A stretch of DNA of 23,035 bases from Rhodobacterales bacterium UBA7416 (GTDB lineage Bacteria > Pseudomonadota > Alphaproteobacteria > Rhodobacterales > Rhodobacteraceae), in NCBI GenBank assembly GCA_002469545.1, contig DKMK01000012.1, forward strand, positions 1 to 23,035, given 5' to 3'. Below, piece after piece: positions 13,651-21,495 of this stretch. Position 1 is the first letter of the stretch. Every line of letters begins with the position of its first letter. The notes below the pieces were generated by a model that did not search any database, was not told the origin of the DNA, and saw only the letters and a list, made by a program, of their open reading frames with translations. A program made the translations under genes and the position numbers.

Positions 13651-16361
13651 TCTTCGACCACATGCTCCCCAACAGTCATTTCTGGTAAAATGACATCCGT
13701 CTCAACAACACCTTCGCCCTCTAAGTTACTGGAAAACAAAGGTAATGGCCTTTCTCCTTTGATTGCTTGGGCTTGCCACAACGCGATACGGCGCGAAATG
13801 CCAAGCGATGAAAAGGCATCGGCCTCGGCAAGTACGGCCAGTAACTTTGGCGATGTGCCTGCTTTGCGCCAAACATCTGCGACGGCGTGATATCCGTTAC
13901 CGCGTGCGCAGGAAATCCATGCGGCCTCTTCTTCGCGCATGGACTTGATTTGGCGAAAGCCTAGCCGTAACGCCAGACTACCATTGCCATCGGGTTCCAT
14001 AACATTGTCCCAAAAACTGTTATTGATACAGACGGGCCGCACAACAACATTATGCGCACGCGCGTCGCGCACGATTTGGGCCGGTGCATAAAACCCCATG
14101 GGTTGTGCGTTTAATAATGCGCAGGCAAAAATACCCGGATGGTGTTTTTTGAGCCAAGCGCTGGCATACACCAACAACGCAAAGCTGGCGGCATGGCTTT
14201 CTGGAAAACCATACTCACCAAAACCTTCGATTTGAGAAAAACAACGCTGTGCAAAATCCAATTCGTAGCCGTTTTTCAACATGCCAGCGATAAAGCGTTC
14301 CCGAAACAGATGGATGGTGCCTGATTTTTTAAATGTCGCCAGCGCACGACGTAATCGATCCGCTTCGTCTGGCGTAAAGCCTGCGCCAATGATTGCAATT
14401 TGCATTGCCTGTTCTTGGAACAGCGGTACGCCCAATGTTTTACCTAACACCGCCCCTAATTCATCTGATGGGAATGACACGGCCTCTTCGCCGCGACGGC
14501 GACGCAAGTATGGATGTACCATATCGCCTTGGATTGGGCCGGGGCGAACAATGGCAACCTCGATCACGAGATCGTAAAAATTACGGGGTCGCATGCGAGG
14601 AAGAAAATTCATTTGCGCACGGCTTTCGACTTGAAAAACACCGATTGAATCGGCGTCGCACAGCATGTCATAAACTGTTGAATCTTCTGCGGGCAAGGTT
14701 GCCAACGTATAATTTACACCCAGATGTTTTAGCAATAAATCGAATGCTTTACGGATACATGTTAACATTCCCAACGACAAAACATCGACTTTTAATATAC
14801 CCAACGTATCGATGTCATCCTTGTCCCAACAAATCACCGTACGGTCATCCATTGCAGCGTTTTCAATGGGCACCAATTCATCTAGGCGGCTTTCTGTCAT
14901 AATAAAGCCACCAACGTGTTGGGACAGATGACGTGGAAATCCAATAATCTGTTCACACAAACCCAACGTTTGTTTCAGGCGCGGATCATTCGGGTTTAAA
15001 CCTACTTCGCGTAATTGTTGTTCCGGCACGCCACTCTTCGCACCCCAACCCCACAGCTGGGATGACAATGCCGAAACTGTATCGTTGGATAACCCCATGG
15101 CGCGACCCACTTCGCGGATGGCGCGTTTTCCGCGAAAATGAATGACCGTGGCACACAATCCTGCGCGGTGACGGCCATAACGTGTGTATATGTATTGAAT
15201 TACCTCTTCGCGACGCTCGTGTTCAAAATCAACATCAATGTCAGGGGGCTCATCGCGTGCCTCGGATACGAAACGCTCAAAAACCATCGTACCGATTTCG
15301 GGTGAAACAGATGTCACACCCAATGCAAAACAAACCACAGAATTCGCTGCAGACCCACGCCCCTGACATAAAATATCGCGTGAGCGTGCGAACTCGACGA
15401 CATCGTGCACAGTTAGGAAATAAGGCGCATAATCCAATTTTCCAATTAAATCGATTTCATGGCACAGTTGCTTCTTTACACGTTCCGATGCACCTTCTGG
15501 ATATCGCCAACGCAAACCTTCGTGTGCCAAGCGTGCCAATCTCGTTTGCGGGTCTTCACCCAGTAAAATTTCCTTGGGATATTCATATCGCAGTTCGTCC
15601 AATGAAAATTGGCATGCATCTGCAATTTGTGAACTAGCTTCTACAGCGGTATAGAACGCATTGAAAATAGACAGTATTTCAGTGTTCGAACGCATACGGT
15701 TCTCTGCATTCGTCAGGGCATCTTTTCCGATCTGATCGATGCGCAACCCTTTGCGAATGCACGTCATAACATCGGTCGCACGTCGACGTTCTGCCGCATG
15801 CATGATGGGCGCTGCGCTGGCCACCGTGGGAACGTTTAATTGATCTGCAATGACCGTTAACTGTTCAAAACGTATTTTGTCTTGCCCGTTATAACGAGGA
15901 GACAGCATCAGATAGCATTGGTTTGGAAACGCTTGTGCAAGCTGACGTGTATATGAGCGGTAATTTCCATGTGGGTGGATGACTAGTGTTTGTTGCCCGC
16001 CCCATTCTAAAATGTCAGCCAGATGTAATTCACACGCACCCTTACTGGCACGTCTACGCCCCAGTGTCAGGATACGGCACAGGTTCGCCCAACCCGCGCG
16101 ATTATGCGGCAAGGCGGCGACGCGAAACCCGTCCATGGTTTCCAGCGTAACTGCTGGGATCAGGCGCGATGCCTGACCGGTTTCGCGTTGCACCTCTCGT
16201 AACTCTTGGTGGGCGCGCACGATGCCGGCGACGGAATTTATGTCCGCGATGGCAAAGGCTGGCATGTTCATTTTACTGGCCAAGCGCGCGTATTCTTGCG
16301 GGTGGGAGCCACCCGTTAGGAATGTAAAGTTGCTGGTGATGCAGAGTTCCGAAAATGCCAT
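13530..16361 (-). CDS. dnaE2: Error-prone DNA polymerase DnaE2 (ImuC), C-terminally shortened
   Basis: DnaE2 is the C-family translesion polymerase of the ImuA-ImuB-DnaE2 mutasome. The 943-residue product has the PHP-like N-terminus (L-C-I-T-S-N-F-T-F-L), the palm with P-D374-I-D376-V-D-F and the third catalytic Asp526 in L-K-V-D-V-L-S-L, the C-R/Q-G-R-G-S-A-A-N segment near 332-340, and a helix-hairpin-helix region near 840. Usual lengths are about 1000-1100. Here homology stops after E-D-Y-x-S-M-R-M-S-L-R-S-H-P-L-G (904-919), followed by 22-25 unrelated residues, so the C-terminal OB fold is missing. Its 3' end overlaps the convergent beta-barrel gene by 121 bases. No imuA or imuB is adjacent. 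The ribosome-binding site is poor; a LexA-like box lies 11 bases upstream. Confidence 0.92.
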   Translation of the reverse strand: MAFSELCITSNFTFLTGGSHPQEYARLASKMNMPAFAIADINSVAGIVRAHQELREVQRETGQASRLIPAVTLETMDGFRVAALPHNRAGWANLCRILTLGRRRASKGACELHLADILEWGGQQTLVIHPHGNYRSYTRQLAQAFPNQCYLMLSPRYNGQDKIRFEQLTVIADQLNVPTVASAAPIMHAAERRRATDVMTCIRKGLRIDQIGKDALTNAENRMRSNTEILSIFNAFYTAVEASSQIADACQFSLDELRYEYPKEILLGEDPQTRLARLAHEGLRWRYPEGASERVKKQLCHEIDLIGKLDYAPYFLTVHDVVEFARSRDILCQGRGSAANSVVCFALGVTSVSPEIGTMVFERFVSEARDEPPDIDVDFEHERREEVIQYIYTRYGRHRAGLCATVIHFRGKRAIREVGRAMGLSNDTVSALSSQLWGWGAKSGVPEQQLREVGLNPNDPRLKQTLGLCEQIIGFPRHLSQHVGGFIMTESRLDELVPIENAAMDDRTVICWDKDDIDTLGILKVDVLSLGMLTCIRKAFDLLLKHLGVNYTLATLPAEDSTVYDMLCDADSIGVFQVESRAQMNFLPRMRPRNFYDLVIEVAIVRPGPIQGDMVHPYLRRRRGEEAVSFPSDELGAVLGKTLGVPLFQEQAMQIAIIGAGFTPDEADRLRRALATFKKSGTIHLFRERFIAGMLKNGYELDFAQRCFSQIEGFGEYGFPESHAASFALLVYASAWLKKHHPGIFACALLNAQPMGFYAPAQIVRDARAHNVVVRPVCINNSFWDNVMEPDGNGSLALRLGFRQIKSMREEEAAWISCARGNGYHAVADVWRKAGTSPKLLAVLAEADAFSSLGISRRIALWQAQAIKGERPLPLFSSNLEGEGVVETDVILPEMTVGEHVVEDYISMRMSLRSHPLGLLRSFLTPDLGLPIVNQDSPTITPE

Positions 16362-16371
16362 AAGGCACTAT

Positions 16372-16386
16372 ATTCATGTTTTGTTC
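16372..16386 (-). promoter_or_regulatory. LexA-like SOS box upstream of dnaE2
   Basis: The minus strand reads GAAC-N7-GAAT (plus strand ATTC-N7-GTTC), one mismatch from the alphaproteobacterial LexA site GTTC-N7-GTTC. It ends 11 bases before the dnaE2 ATG and adjoins a TATAGT that could be a -10 element. DnaE2 genes are usually SOS-induced, which makes the site credible. Confidence 0.55.
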
Positions 16387-16413
16387 TTTTGTGGAGTCTC
16401 TTTGTTTCGCCGG

Positions 16414-17166
16414 TTAGATTAGACCGACGCGGGTGCGAATTCCTGCTTCGCGTAGGGATACGACTTGGCCCAGCCAATCATCGGCATCTGGTGTGGCCAT
16501 CCATGCAAGAGTGCGTGCAACCCAGTCGGTTGAAATGTGGTCATCCCATGGAATTTGACTAACGGGATTTATCCCAGATGCAGCAATAACAGTCTGCATT
16601 TCTGTGGCGACGGTGCCGGGTGACAGGACCAAGGCGCGGATGCCGTTTTCTGATTCTTCTTTGTGTAAACAAGCGTTTAGGTGATGAACCGCAGCCTTGG
16701 ATGTACAGTAATGTGACCACCCTTCGAGGGCCGATGTTGCCGCGCCCGAACCGATGTTTATGATTGTTCCCGAACCTTGGGTTTTCATGATTGGTAGAGC
16801 GAAGCGGATGGCGTAATAGACACCTTTGATATTGATATCCATCATTTTTGACCATGCATCAATGTTGGATTCTTCAAGACGTTCAACGGGGTCAATGATG
16901 CCCGCATTGTTGATTAAAATATCAATAGAATCAAAGTGTTCTACGGCAGTATTGATTAGGTTTTCAACCTGCGTGGCATCTGATACATCGCAGGCGATTG
17001 CCAATGCGTTGTCACCGATTTCGGCGGCGATTGTTTCAATGTCTTGTGTTGATCTGGCGGCCAAAGCCACGTTGGCGCCAAGGGCGGCAAAGTGGCGTGC
17101 GGTGGCGGCGCCGATGCCGCGAGATGCGCCTGTTATGACGGCGGTTTTTCCTGTGAAGTCAGACAT
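16414..17166 (-). CDS. SDR-family NAD(P)-dependent oxidoreductase
   Basis: This 250-residue classical short-chain dehydrogenase has T-G-A-S-R-G-I-G (12-19), N-N-A-G (86-89), Ser140 and the catalytic Tyr153-x3-Lys157. Asp60-Val61 follows the adenine-binding position, as usual. The substrate cannot be told from sequence. The ATG at 17166 is preferred because the Rossmann motif then begins at the normal position, with AAAGG nine bases upstream; the open frame continues to 17256 through the repeat array and promoter, which argues against a longer start. It is divergent from a small membrane-protein gene, and dnaE2 follows 52 bases downstream on the same strand. Confidence 0.92.
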   Translation of the reverse strand: MSDFTGKTAVITGASRGIGAATARHFAALGANVALAARSTQDIETIAAEIGDNALAIACDVSDATQVENLINTAVEHFDSIDILINNAGIIDPVERLEESNIDAWSKMMDINIKGVYYAIRFALPIMKTQGSGTIINIGSGAATSALEGWSHYCTSKAAVHHLNACLHKEESENGIRALVLSPGTVATEMQTVIAASGINPVSQIPWDDHISTDWVARTLAWMATPDADDWLGQVVSLREAGIRTRVGLI

Positions 17167-17197
17167 GATGACGGCCTTTGGTCGGGGGTTTATACAA

Positions 17198-17225
17198 AGT
17201 ATAATACCAAAAGTGGGATGCACAA
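17198..17225 (-). promoter_or_regulatory. Likely sigma70 promoter of the SDR gene
   Basis: On the minus strand TTGTGC (17225-17220) and TATACT (17203-17198) are separated by 16 bases and lie about 32 bases before the SDR start. The -35 hexamer overlaps the first copy of the 11-bp repeat array, so a bound regulator would meet RNA polymerase directly. Confidence 0.5.
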
Positions 17226-17257
17226 GGCGTACACAAACCGTGCACAACCTGTACACA
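17219..17257 (+). repeat. Four direct T(G/A)CACA repeats at 11-bp steps, probable operator
   Basis: TGCACA at 17219, TACACA at 17230, TGCACA at 17241 and TACACA at 17252 are spaced by exactly 11 bases, one helical turn. Seen at larger scale, this is a 17-base unit (TGCACAA-N3-GTACACA) repeated with a 22-base period. Tandem 11-bp direct repeats are the site architecture bound by OmpR/PhoB-family response regulators. The array sits between two divergent genes and touches the SDR -35 element. The cognate regulator is not in this window. Confidence 0.7.
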
Positions 17258-17270
17258 GCGAATCAAAAAC

Positions 17271-17299
17271 GTGACAAACGAAACGCAATCCACAATGAT
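17271..17299 (+). promoter_or_regulatory. Possible promoter of the small membrane-protein gene
   Basis: GTGACA (17271-17276) and AATGAT (17294-17299) are separated by 17 bases and lie just downstream of the repeat array and 20 bases before the ATG at 17320. The match to sigma70 is modest. Confidence 0.3.
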
Positions 17300-17319
17300 A
17301 TCGAAAAGGGAGACTGAAA

Positions 17320-17736
17320 ATGGATGCAGTGTTGACCATGGAGCAAGCAATCGCACTTCTACCCGCGTGGGTTGGAATCTGGCTGAATTGGATGATGATC
17401 GGAGTTGTGTTTTTACCGTTGGCATTATTTGTGTGGCGTCAAACGCGGCTTGCGGCGTTGTTATCTGTTTTACCAGCTGTGGCGTCGGGGTTGTGCGTTC
17501 ATTTCATGTTTGAGAAAATGGGCTATGTGAAATTGTTAGGTATCCCGCATGTCATTTTGTGGACGCCGTTGGTTTGGTATTATCTGACCCTGTTACGTGG
17601 CGATACAATTCCAACGATTGCGCGTTATATTATGTATGTCATTTTGGCGACGATGCTGGTTTCGTTGGCGTTCGATTATACGGATTTGATTCGGTATATT
17701 TTGGGTGAGCGCGCGCCGTTGGCGGGGACGATTTAG
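17320..17736 (+). CDS. Small integral membrane protein, four predicted helices
   Basis: The 138-residue protein is strongly hydrophobic, with about four membrane helices (roughly 20-38, 44-62, 72-92 and 102-122). Between helices it has the segments V-W-R-Q-T-R and E-K-M-G-Y-V-K-L-L-G-I-P-H-V, and it ends F-D-Y-T-D-L-I-R-Y-I-L-G-E-R. I believe similar uncharacterised proteins occur across proteobacteria, but I cannot name a function. AAAAGGGAG seven bases before the ATG supports the start. It shares the divergent repeat-bearing promoter region with the SDR gene and ends one base before the stop of the convergent SRPBCC gene. Confidence 0.75.
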   Translation: MDAVLTMEQAIALLPAWVGIWLNWMMIGVVFLPLALFVWRQTRLAALLSVLPAVASGLCVHFMFEKMGYVKLLGIPHVILWTPLVWYYLTLLRGDTIPTIARYIMYVILATMLVSLAFDYTDLIRYILGERAPLAGTI

Positions 17737-17737
17737 G

Positions 17738-18688
17738 TTAGTTTGCTTCGTTCCGATTTTTGACGACACCCAAAATGGCATCATGAAAATTGCCAATGAA
17801 GAAATCATTCCAATAGGCGGCATAAGCGCCCAGACGTGTATGATCGGTGGTTTGTGTCCATAGGGTGAGTTCCGTTGCATCACCCAAACGGCGCAATTCA
17901 TATCCGCCTTTGTCCACTGAGAAGAAGCGACCGCCGATTTTAATATGGTGATCTTCAATGCCCTCTTTGATCCAGCCGTGTGGAAACTCAAAATCCCAAC
18001 TGATGTGATCGTTTTCACCGATGGATGTGATGCGTTCGATGAATTTCACATCGGGACCCCATTGTGAAATGCGCTGGGTTTCGTGCCATGTGGCGGATGT
18101 GGGTTTTGGGATGTTTAGGTGATGGGTTAGGTTTGTTTCCACTTCGTCGGGGTGAATGTCGGGAATGGATTTGAGAGATTTGAACACCACATCCACAGGG
18201 GCCGCGATTAAGATGGTGTTTTGAACCAAATGGGTGTTGTTCGTGGGTGGCAACTGACTTTCTGCATATATGGCAAAGAATGGAATGATGAAACAGATGT
18301 GTAGCTTGGATTTACCCAATTCGATGTGTCGTTGTTCCATAACGTAATAGGCAAAAGCGCCAACCATTGAAGCGATTGTAATTGGCGTTAGTGCCATGGC
18401 GATGCAAATTAAACCTTCGAGCCCGCTGATGAATGAGAATAGAAGGAAAAATCCAGAAAATAATGGTGCCCAAAGGATCATTTTAAGAGTAGGGCGATGA
18501 GTGATTGGTGTTATCCGAGCGATCATTACTCCGTAAAAAAACGGCAAGGTAATTAGCGTCGACCAATTGACGAATTCAATCCAAGGTCTTTGGCCAGAAT
18601 AGCGTGCAAAAAAATCTAAACCAAAATAAATTCCACCAAAGATTGCTGAAACGAAAATACCTTTTAAAATTGCTTTGAATAATAACAA
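17738..18688 (-). CDS. Membrane protein fused to a C-terminal SRPBCC (START-like) domain
   Basis: Residues 1-150 contain about four to five membrane helices (around 8-28, 42-60, 70-90, 93-115 and 128-143). From about residue 155 a soluble domain follows with the pattern of polyketide-cyclase/SRPBCC proteins: I-L-I-A-A-P-V-D-V-V-F near its start, strands through the middle, and a C-terminal amphipathic helix around A-A-Y-W-N-D-F-F. SRPBCC domains bind hydrophobic ligands, so lipid or quinone handling at the membrane is possible but unproven. The start is a TTG preceded by ACAGG; no ATG lies near the N-terminal helix. The gene follows the amidinotransferase gene, separated by a GC-rich hairpin. 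Confidence 0.72.
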   Translation of the reverse strand: MLLFKAILKGIFVSAIFGGIYFGLDFFARYSGQRPWIEFVNWSTLITLPFFYGVMIARITPITHRPTLKMILWAPLFSGFFLLFSFISGLEGLICIAMALTPITIASMVGAFAYYVMEQRHIELGKSKLHICFIIPFFAIYAESQLPPTNNTHLVQNTILIAAPVDVVFKSLKSIPDIHPDEVETNLTHHLNIPKPTSATWHETQRISQWGPDVKFIERITSIGENDHISWDFEFPHGWIKEGIEDHHIKIGGRFFSVDKGGYELRRLGDATELTLWTQTTDHTRLGAYAAYWNDFFIGNFHDAILGVVKNRNEAN

Positions 18689-18704
18689 AATAAACCTGTG
18701 GGTG

Positions 18705-18728
18705 CGGCGGGCGTTATTACGCCCGCCG
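18705..18728 (-). terminator. GC-rich perfect hairpin after the amidinotransferase gene
   Basis: CGGCGGGCG (18705-18713) and CGCCCGCCG (18720-18728) are exact reverse complements around TTATTA. On the minus strand the hairpin lies eight bases after the amidinotransferase stop. The T-rich stretch (TTTATTTTGTTATTATT) starts only about nine bases later, so it may be a partial terminator or an mRNA 3'-end stabiliser. Confidence 0.6.
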
Positions 18729-18736
18729 ATGTTTAA

Positions 18737-19858
18737 TTACATATTGGGAAAGTAATCTTCGCAGTCGCCTTCGCGGTACACGTCTGCGGTGCAACAGTGC
18801 AAGCCGCCGCCAAATGCGTAGGCGTCGCGGAGCTCGACTTCGATCACTTCCATGCCGAGTTTGTCCATTTGCTCTGCTTGGTAAACTTCTGATTTTTCGA
18901 CACAAACTGTTTTTGGATCAAGAACCAATACGTTCATGGAAAGCCATGTGGAAGAGTAGCACAATGGTGGTGGTGAGTTGTGTGCCGGTTGTGACGCATC
19001 AACGATTTCCCAGCCGTTGTCATTGAACATTTTACGCTGCTCTTCTGGTAAGCGACGTTGTGGGTTGTTTAGGATCAGGCCCGGACGCAATGGTGTGAAT
19101 GTGGCGTCGATGTGGATTGGATATGGGTCGCCTGGGAAGTTTACTGTGTGAACGCGGTGATCGGGGAAGTGGCGGCGTAGCCATTCGATACCCTTTTCGT
19201 TTGTCGTAAAGCCATGTTGTACAACCAAGTCGCGACCAAAGCGCAGGACATCGGCGGCGTCGAACAATGGTTCCTCTTCTGTTGTGACGAAGAATTTATC
19301 CGCGGCCCATTTCAAGCGTTGGGTATCGCCGATTTTTTCGGACAGGTAATCGGGGTGATAATCGGCATTTGTCAGGCGCGGTTTTGGGGCGCTTTCGTGG
19401 CGGAATTTTGGATCTTCGTTGAAATATTGTTGCATCAACGGGCGATAGTTTAAGTATTCGAACCAACGGCAACGATATGACATTGTTGCCTCTAACATTT
19501 CCGAACCAACCGTCAGCAGAACATCACGTGGTGGCATGCAGCCGAATTGGGATTCGGTTTTGAAATCGGGTGTAATTGCGGGTTGGCTGTGATCGATGGA
19601 TGTTGGGCGATCAACCTTGACGCCACGCTTTTGCAACATGCCTGCGAAGTTATCCAACAGCTCGTTTGCGCGGTCGATTGTTTCTTGGGGGCGGCGACCC
19701 CAAGTGCCACGCATATCGCTGTCTTCGGGGACTTTGGCGTCCAGTGCTGGCTCTTCTGGCGGGATGTGGCAATCGTCAGCACGGCCGACGATGACGTGTT
19801 TCAACGGGTCCCATTCGTTCCAGCTGTTTACGATTGTTTTTTCTGGCGTCCAAGTCAT
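18737..19858 (-). CDS. Glycine amidinotransferase-like (AGAT family) enzyme
   Basis: AGAT-family enzymes transfer the amidino group of L-arginine to an amine acceptor (glycine in creatine synthesis), releasing ornithine. The 373-residue protein keeps the family N-terminus N-S-W-N-E-W-D-P-L-K-H-V-I-V-G-R and all three catalytic positions: Asp200 in F-D-A-A-D, His249 in I-H-I-D-A-T-F, and Cys355 in G-G-G-L-H-C. The next residue, Cys356, is also cysteine. The acceptor is unknown; bacterial relatives act on glycine, lysine or inosamines. GGAGAG six bases before the ATG is a strong ribosome-binding site. It is divergent from the DUF2125 gene over 132 bases. No ornithine- or guanidino-compound gene is adjacent to reveal the pathway. 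Confidence 0.88.
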   Translation of the reverse strand: MTWTPEKTIVNSWNEWDPLKHVIVGRADDCHIPPEEPALDAKVPEDSDMRGTWGRRPQETIDRANELLDNFAGMLQKRGVKVDRPTSIDHSQPAITPDFKTESQFGCMPPRDVLLTVGSEMLEATMSYRCRWFEYLNYRPLMQQYFNEDPKFRHESAPKPRLTNADYHPDYLSEKIGDTQRLKWAADKFFVTTEEEPLFDAADVLRFGRDLVVQHGFTTNEKGIEWLRRHFPDHRVHTVNFPGDPYPIHIDATFTPLRPGLILNNPQRRLPEEQRKMFNDNGWEIVDASQPAHNSPPPLCYSSTWLSMNVLVLDPKTVCVEKSEVYQAEQMDKLGMEVIEVELRDAYAFGGGLHCCTADVYREGDCEDYFPNM

Positions 19859-19990
19859 GTGTTCTCTCCGAAAATATCAATGCGACACAACCGCAAGATA
19901 CCGCGTATTGCAACCTAAATCTTACACAACTATTGCGGGCAATTGTCGCGTGATTTATGAGCGTATTCAGATAACACCAAAGGATTTGAT

Positions 19991-21430
19991 ATGACCCGTT
20001 TTTCCAAAATTACTATTTTGACCATTTGCACCAGTTTGACGCCTTTGGCGCCCGTGATGGCAGACGCCGACACAACCGCCGTGATGGAAGAGTTGTTTGC
20101 CACTTTTTGGTCCAGCGCCGGCGAGGCAAATGTTGGTAGCAAGGATGATGCAGGTCGTTCAACACGTTGGAATGATGTGACGTTTGAAAGCCCAGAAGAT
20201 GGGCCGAAATTTGTGTTGCCGTGGGTCGAAGTTTCGAAAAAATTGTTGGGTGGTTATGCAGTGACCATGGCCGATGAAATTGCGATTGCGGGCGATCTGC
20301 CTGATGGTAAGAAAATGGATGGTGTGTTTACGACCCAGGGGTTGAGCATGGAAATTGGTGGTAAGGCCGGTGCGCGGTCGTATGATATGGCGTTCGATCA
20401 GGTCAAAGCAACGATGAATGCTGGTGATTTGTTTGAGATGACATTGCAGATGAACGACGGCAATTCACAATCGATACTGGCGAATGATATTATGACGGGA
20501 ACGTTTGAATATCCGAAATTTGATCTGGAATATGAACTTAACATCGAGGGGCAAGATATGTCCGTTAAGATGAGCATGGCCGATATTGCGGGGAATTACC
20601 GTGCGCCTGTTATTGGCGGGCGTGATGTGGAAAGTTATCAAAAATTCTGGAGTGGCGACGAGCTATTTTTCACGGATTATGCGATCAGCGGTATGGAAAT
20701 GCAAACCAATGCGGTATCCCCTGCGGGCCCCGTTTCGGTAGGTTTTACCGGTGGTGCAGGTAAAGGTCGCGTTGCTGCGGATAAGGGCGTTGTTTCGATA
20801 AGTGGAGACAGCAAGGATCTTAAATATATTGTCAGTGCCATGGGAATGCCGCCAATGAGCGTATCGATCGATTCAGTCAGCCAGTTTATCGCGGTCCCGC
20901 TGGATAATGTTGAGCAGACAAAGACTGCTTCTATTCAGATGGCATTGATGGGATTGGAACTGGACCCCGCGATTTGGGGCATGTTTGATGCCAAAGGATT
21001 GTTGCCACGTGACAAAGCGAATTTGGAAATTGATCTGTCTGCCGATGTGAAGTGGTCCCAGAAGATTGCGGATATTGATGTGACGCAAATGGCAACAGGA
21101 TTACCGGTGGAATTTAGCGATGTGAAAATTACAGCGTTGAACCTGAATGCGCTGGGCGCAGAGGTGAAAACAGATGGTTCGTTTAATGTGGACAGCTCTT
21201 CGTTCCCGCCTGCCGCGTCGGGCACGGCCAATGTTTCGGTTAAAGGTGTGGATGCGTTGATGGGCAAGTTGACCGAAGCGGGTTTGTTGCCTGTGCAAAA
21301 TGCGATGATGGCCAAAGGCATGATGAGTGTGTTTTTCAAGCAAGGTGGCGAAGGGATAGATCATCTGACGAGCCAAATTATGATTTCGCCTGATGGCAGC
21401 ATTTCGGCGAATGGTGTTCCATTGAAATAG
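19991..21430 (+). CDS. DUF2125 family secreted protein
   Basis: The 479-residue protein has a signal peptide with a hydrophobic core at 7-22 and likely cleavage after V-M-A (24). The rest is soluble, Met- and Gly-rich and mostly beta-like. The C-terminal half has the family pattern L-D-P-A-I-W-G-M-F-D (about 321-330), L-P-R-D near 336, L-x-L-N-A-L-G-A near 386, and a terminal G-E-G-x-D-H-L block with A-N-G-V-P. Members are common in Rhodobacterales and of unknown function; a periplasmic or envelope location is inferred. AGGA seven bases before the ATG supports the start. PmbA follows 65 bases downstream. Confidence 0.8.
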   Translation: MTRFSKITILTICTSLTPLAPVMADADTTAVMEELFATFWSSAGEANVGSKDDAGRSTRWNDVTFESPEDGPKFVLPWVEVSKKLLGGYAVTMADEIAIAGDLPDGKKMDGVFTTQGLSMEIGGKAGARSYDMAFDQVKATMNAGDLFEMTLQMNDGNSQSILANDIMTGTFEYPKFDLEYELNIEGQDMSVKMSMADIAGNYRAPVIGGRDVESYQKFWSGDELFFTDYAISGMEMQTNAVSPAGPVSVGFTGGAGKGRVAADKGVVSISGDSKDLKYIVSAMGMPPMSVSIDSVSQFIAVPLDNVEQTKTASIQMALMGLELDPAIWGMFDAKGLLPRDKANLEIDLSADVKWSQKIADIDVTQMATGLPVEFSDVKITALNLNALGAEVKTDGSFNVDSSSFPPAASGTANVSVKGVDALMGKLTEAGLLPVQNAMMAKGMMSVFFKQGGEGIDHLTSQIMISPDGSISANGVPLK

Positions 21431-21495
21431 GATTGCGTTTCGTGGTTGTTCCAATTTGCCCAGAGCGTTAGAATTGGGCAAAAATGGACACCACC

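Noticed and set aside
17219..17257. Plasmid-type iterons, or PpsR (TGT-N12-ACA) sites
   Set aside because: No replication gene or AT-rich origin is nearby, and neither PpsR spacing nor photosynthesis genes are present; the 11-bp step fits OmpR/PhoB-type sites better.
19859..19990. ACACAA motifs between the amidinotransferase and DUF2125 genes as more copies of the TRCACA array
   Set aside because: Only two copies 39 bases apart are present, not on an 11-bp period.
21455..21482. Eight-bp hairpin (TTTGCCCA/TGGGCAAA) between the DUF2125 gene and pmbA as a terminator
   Set aside because: On the plus strand it is followed by A residues rather than a U-tract, and an alternative CCAATT/AATTGG pairing competes.
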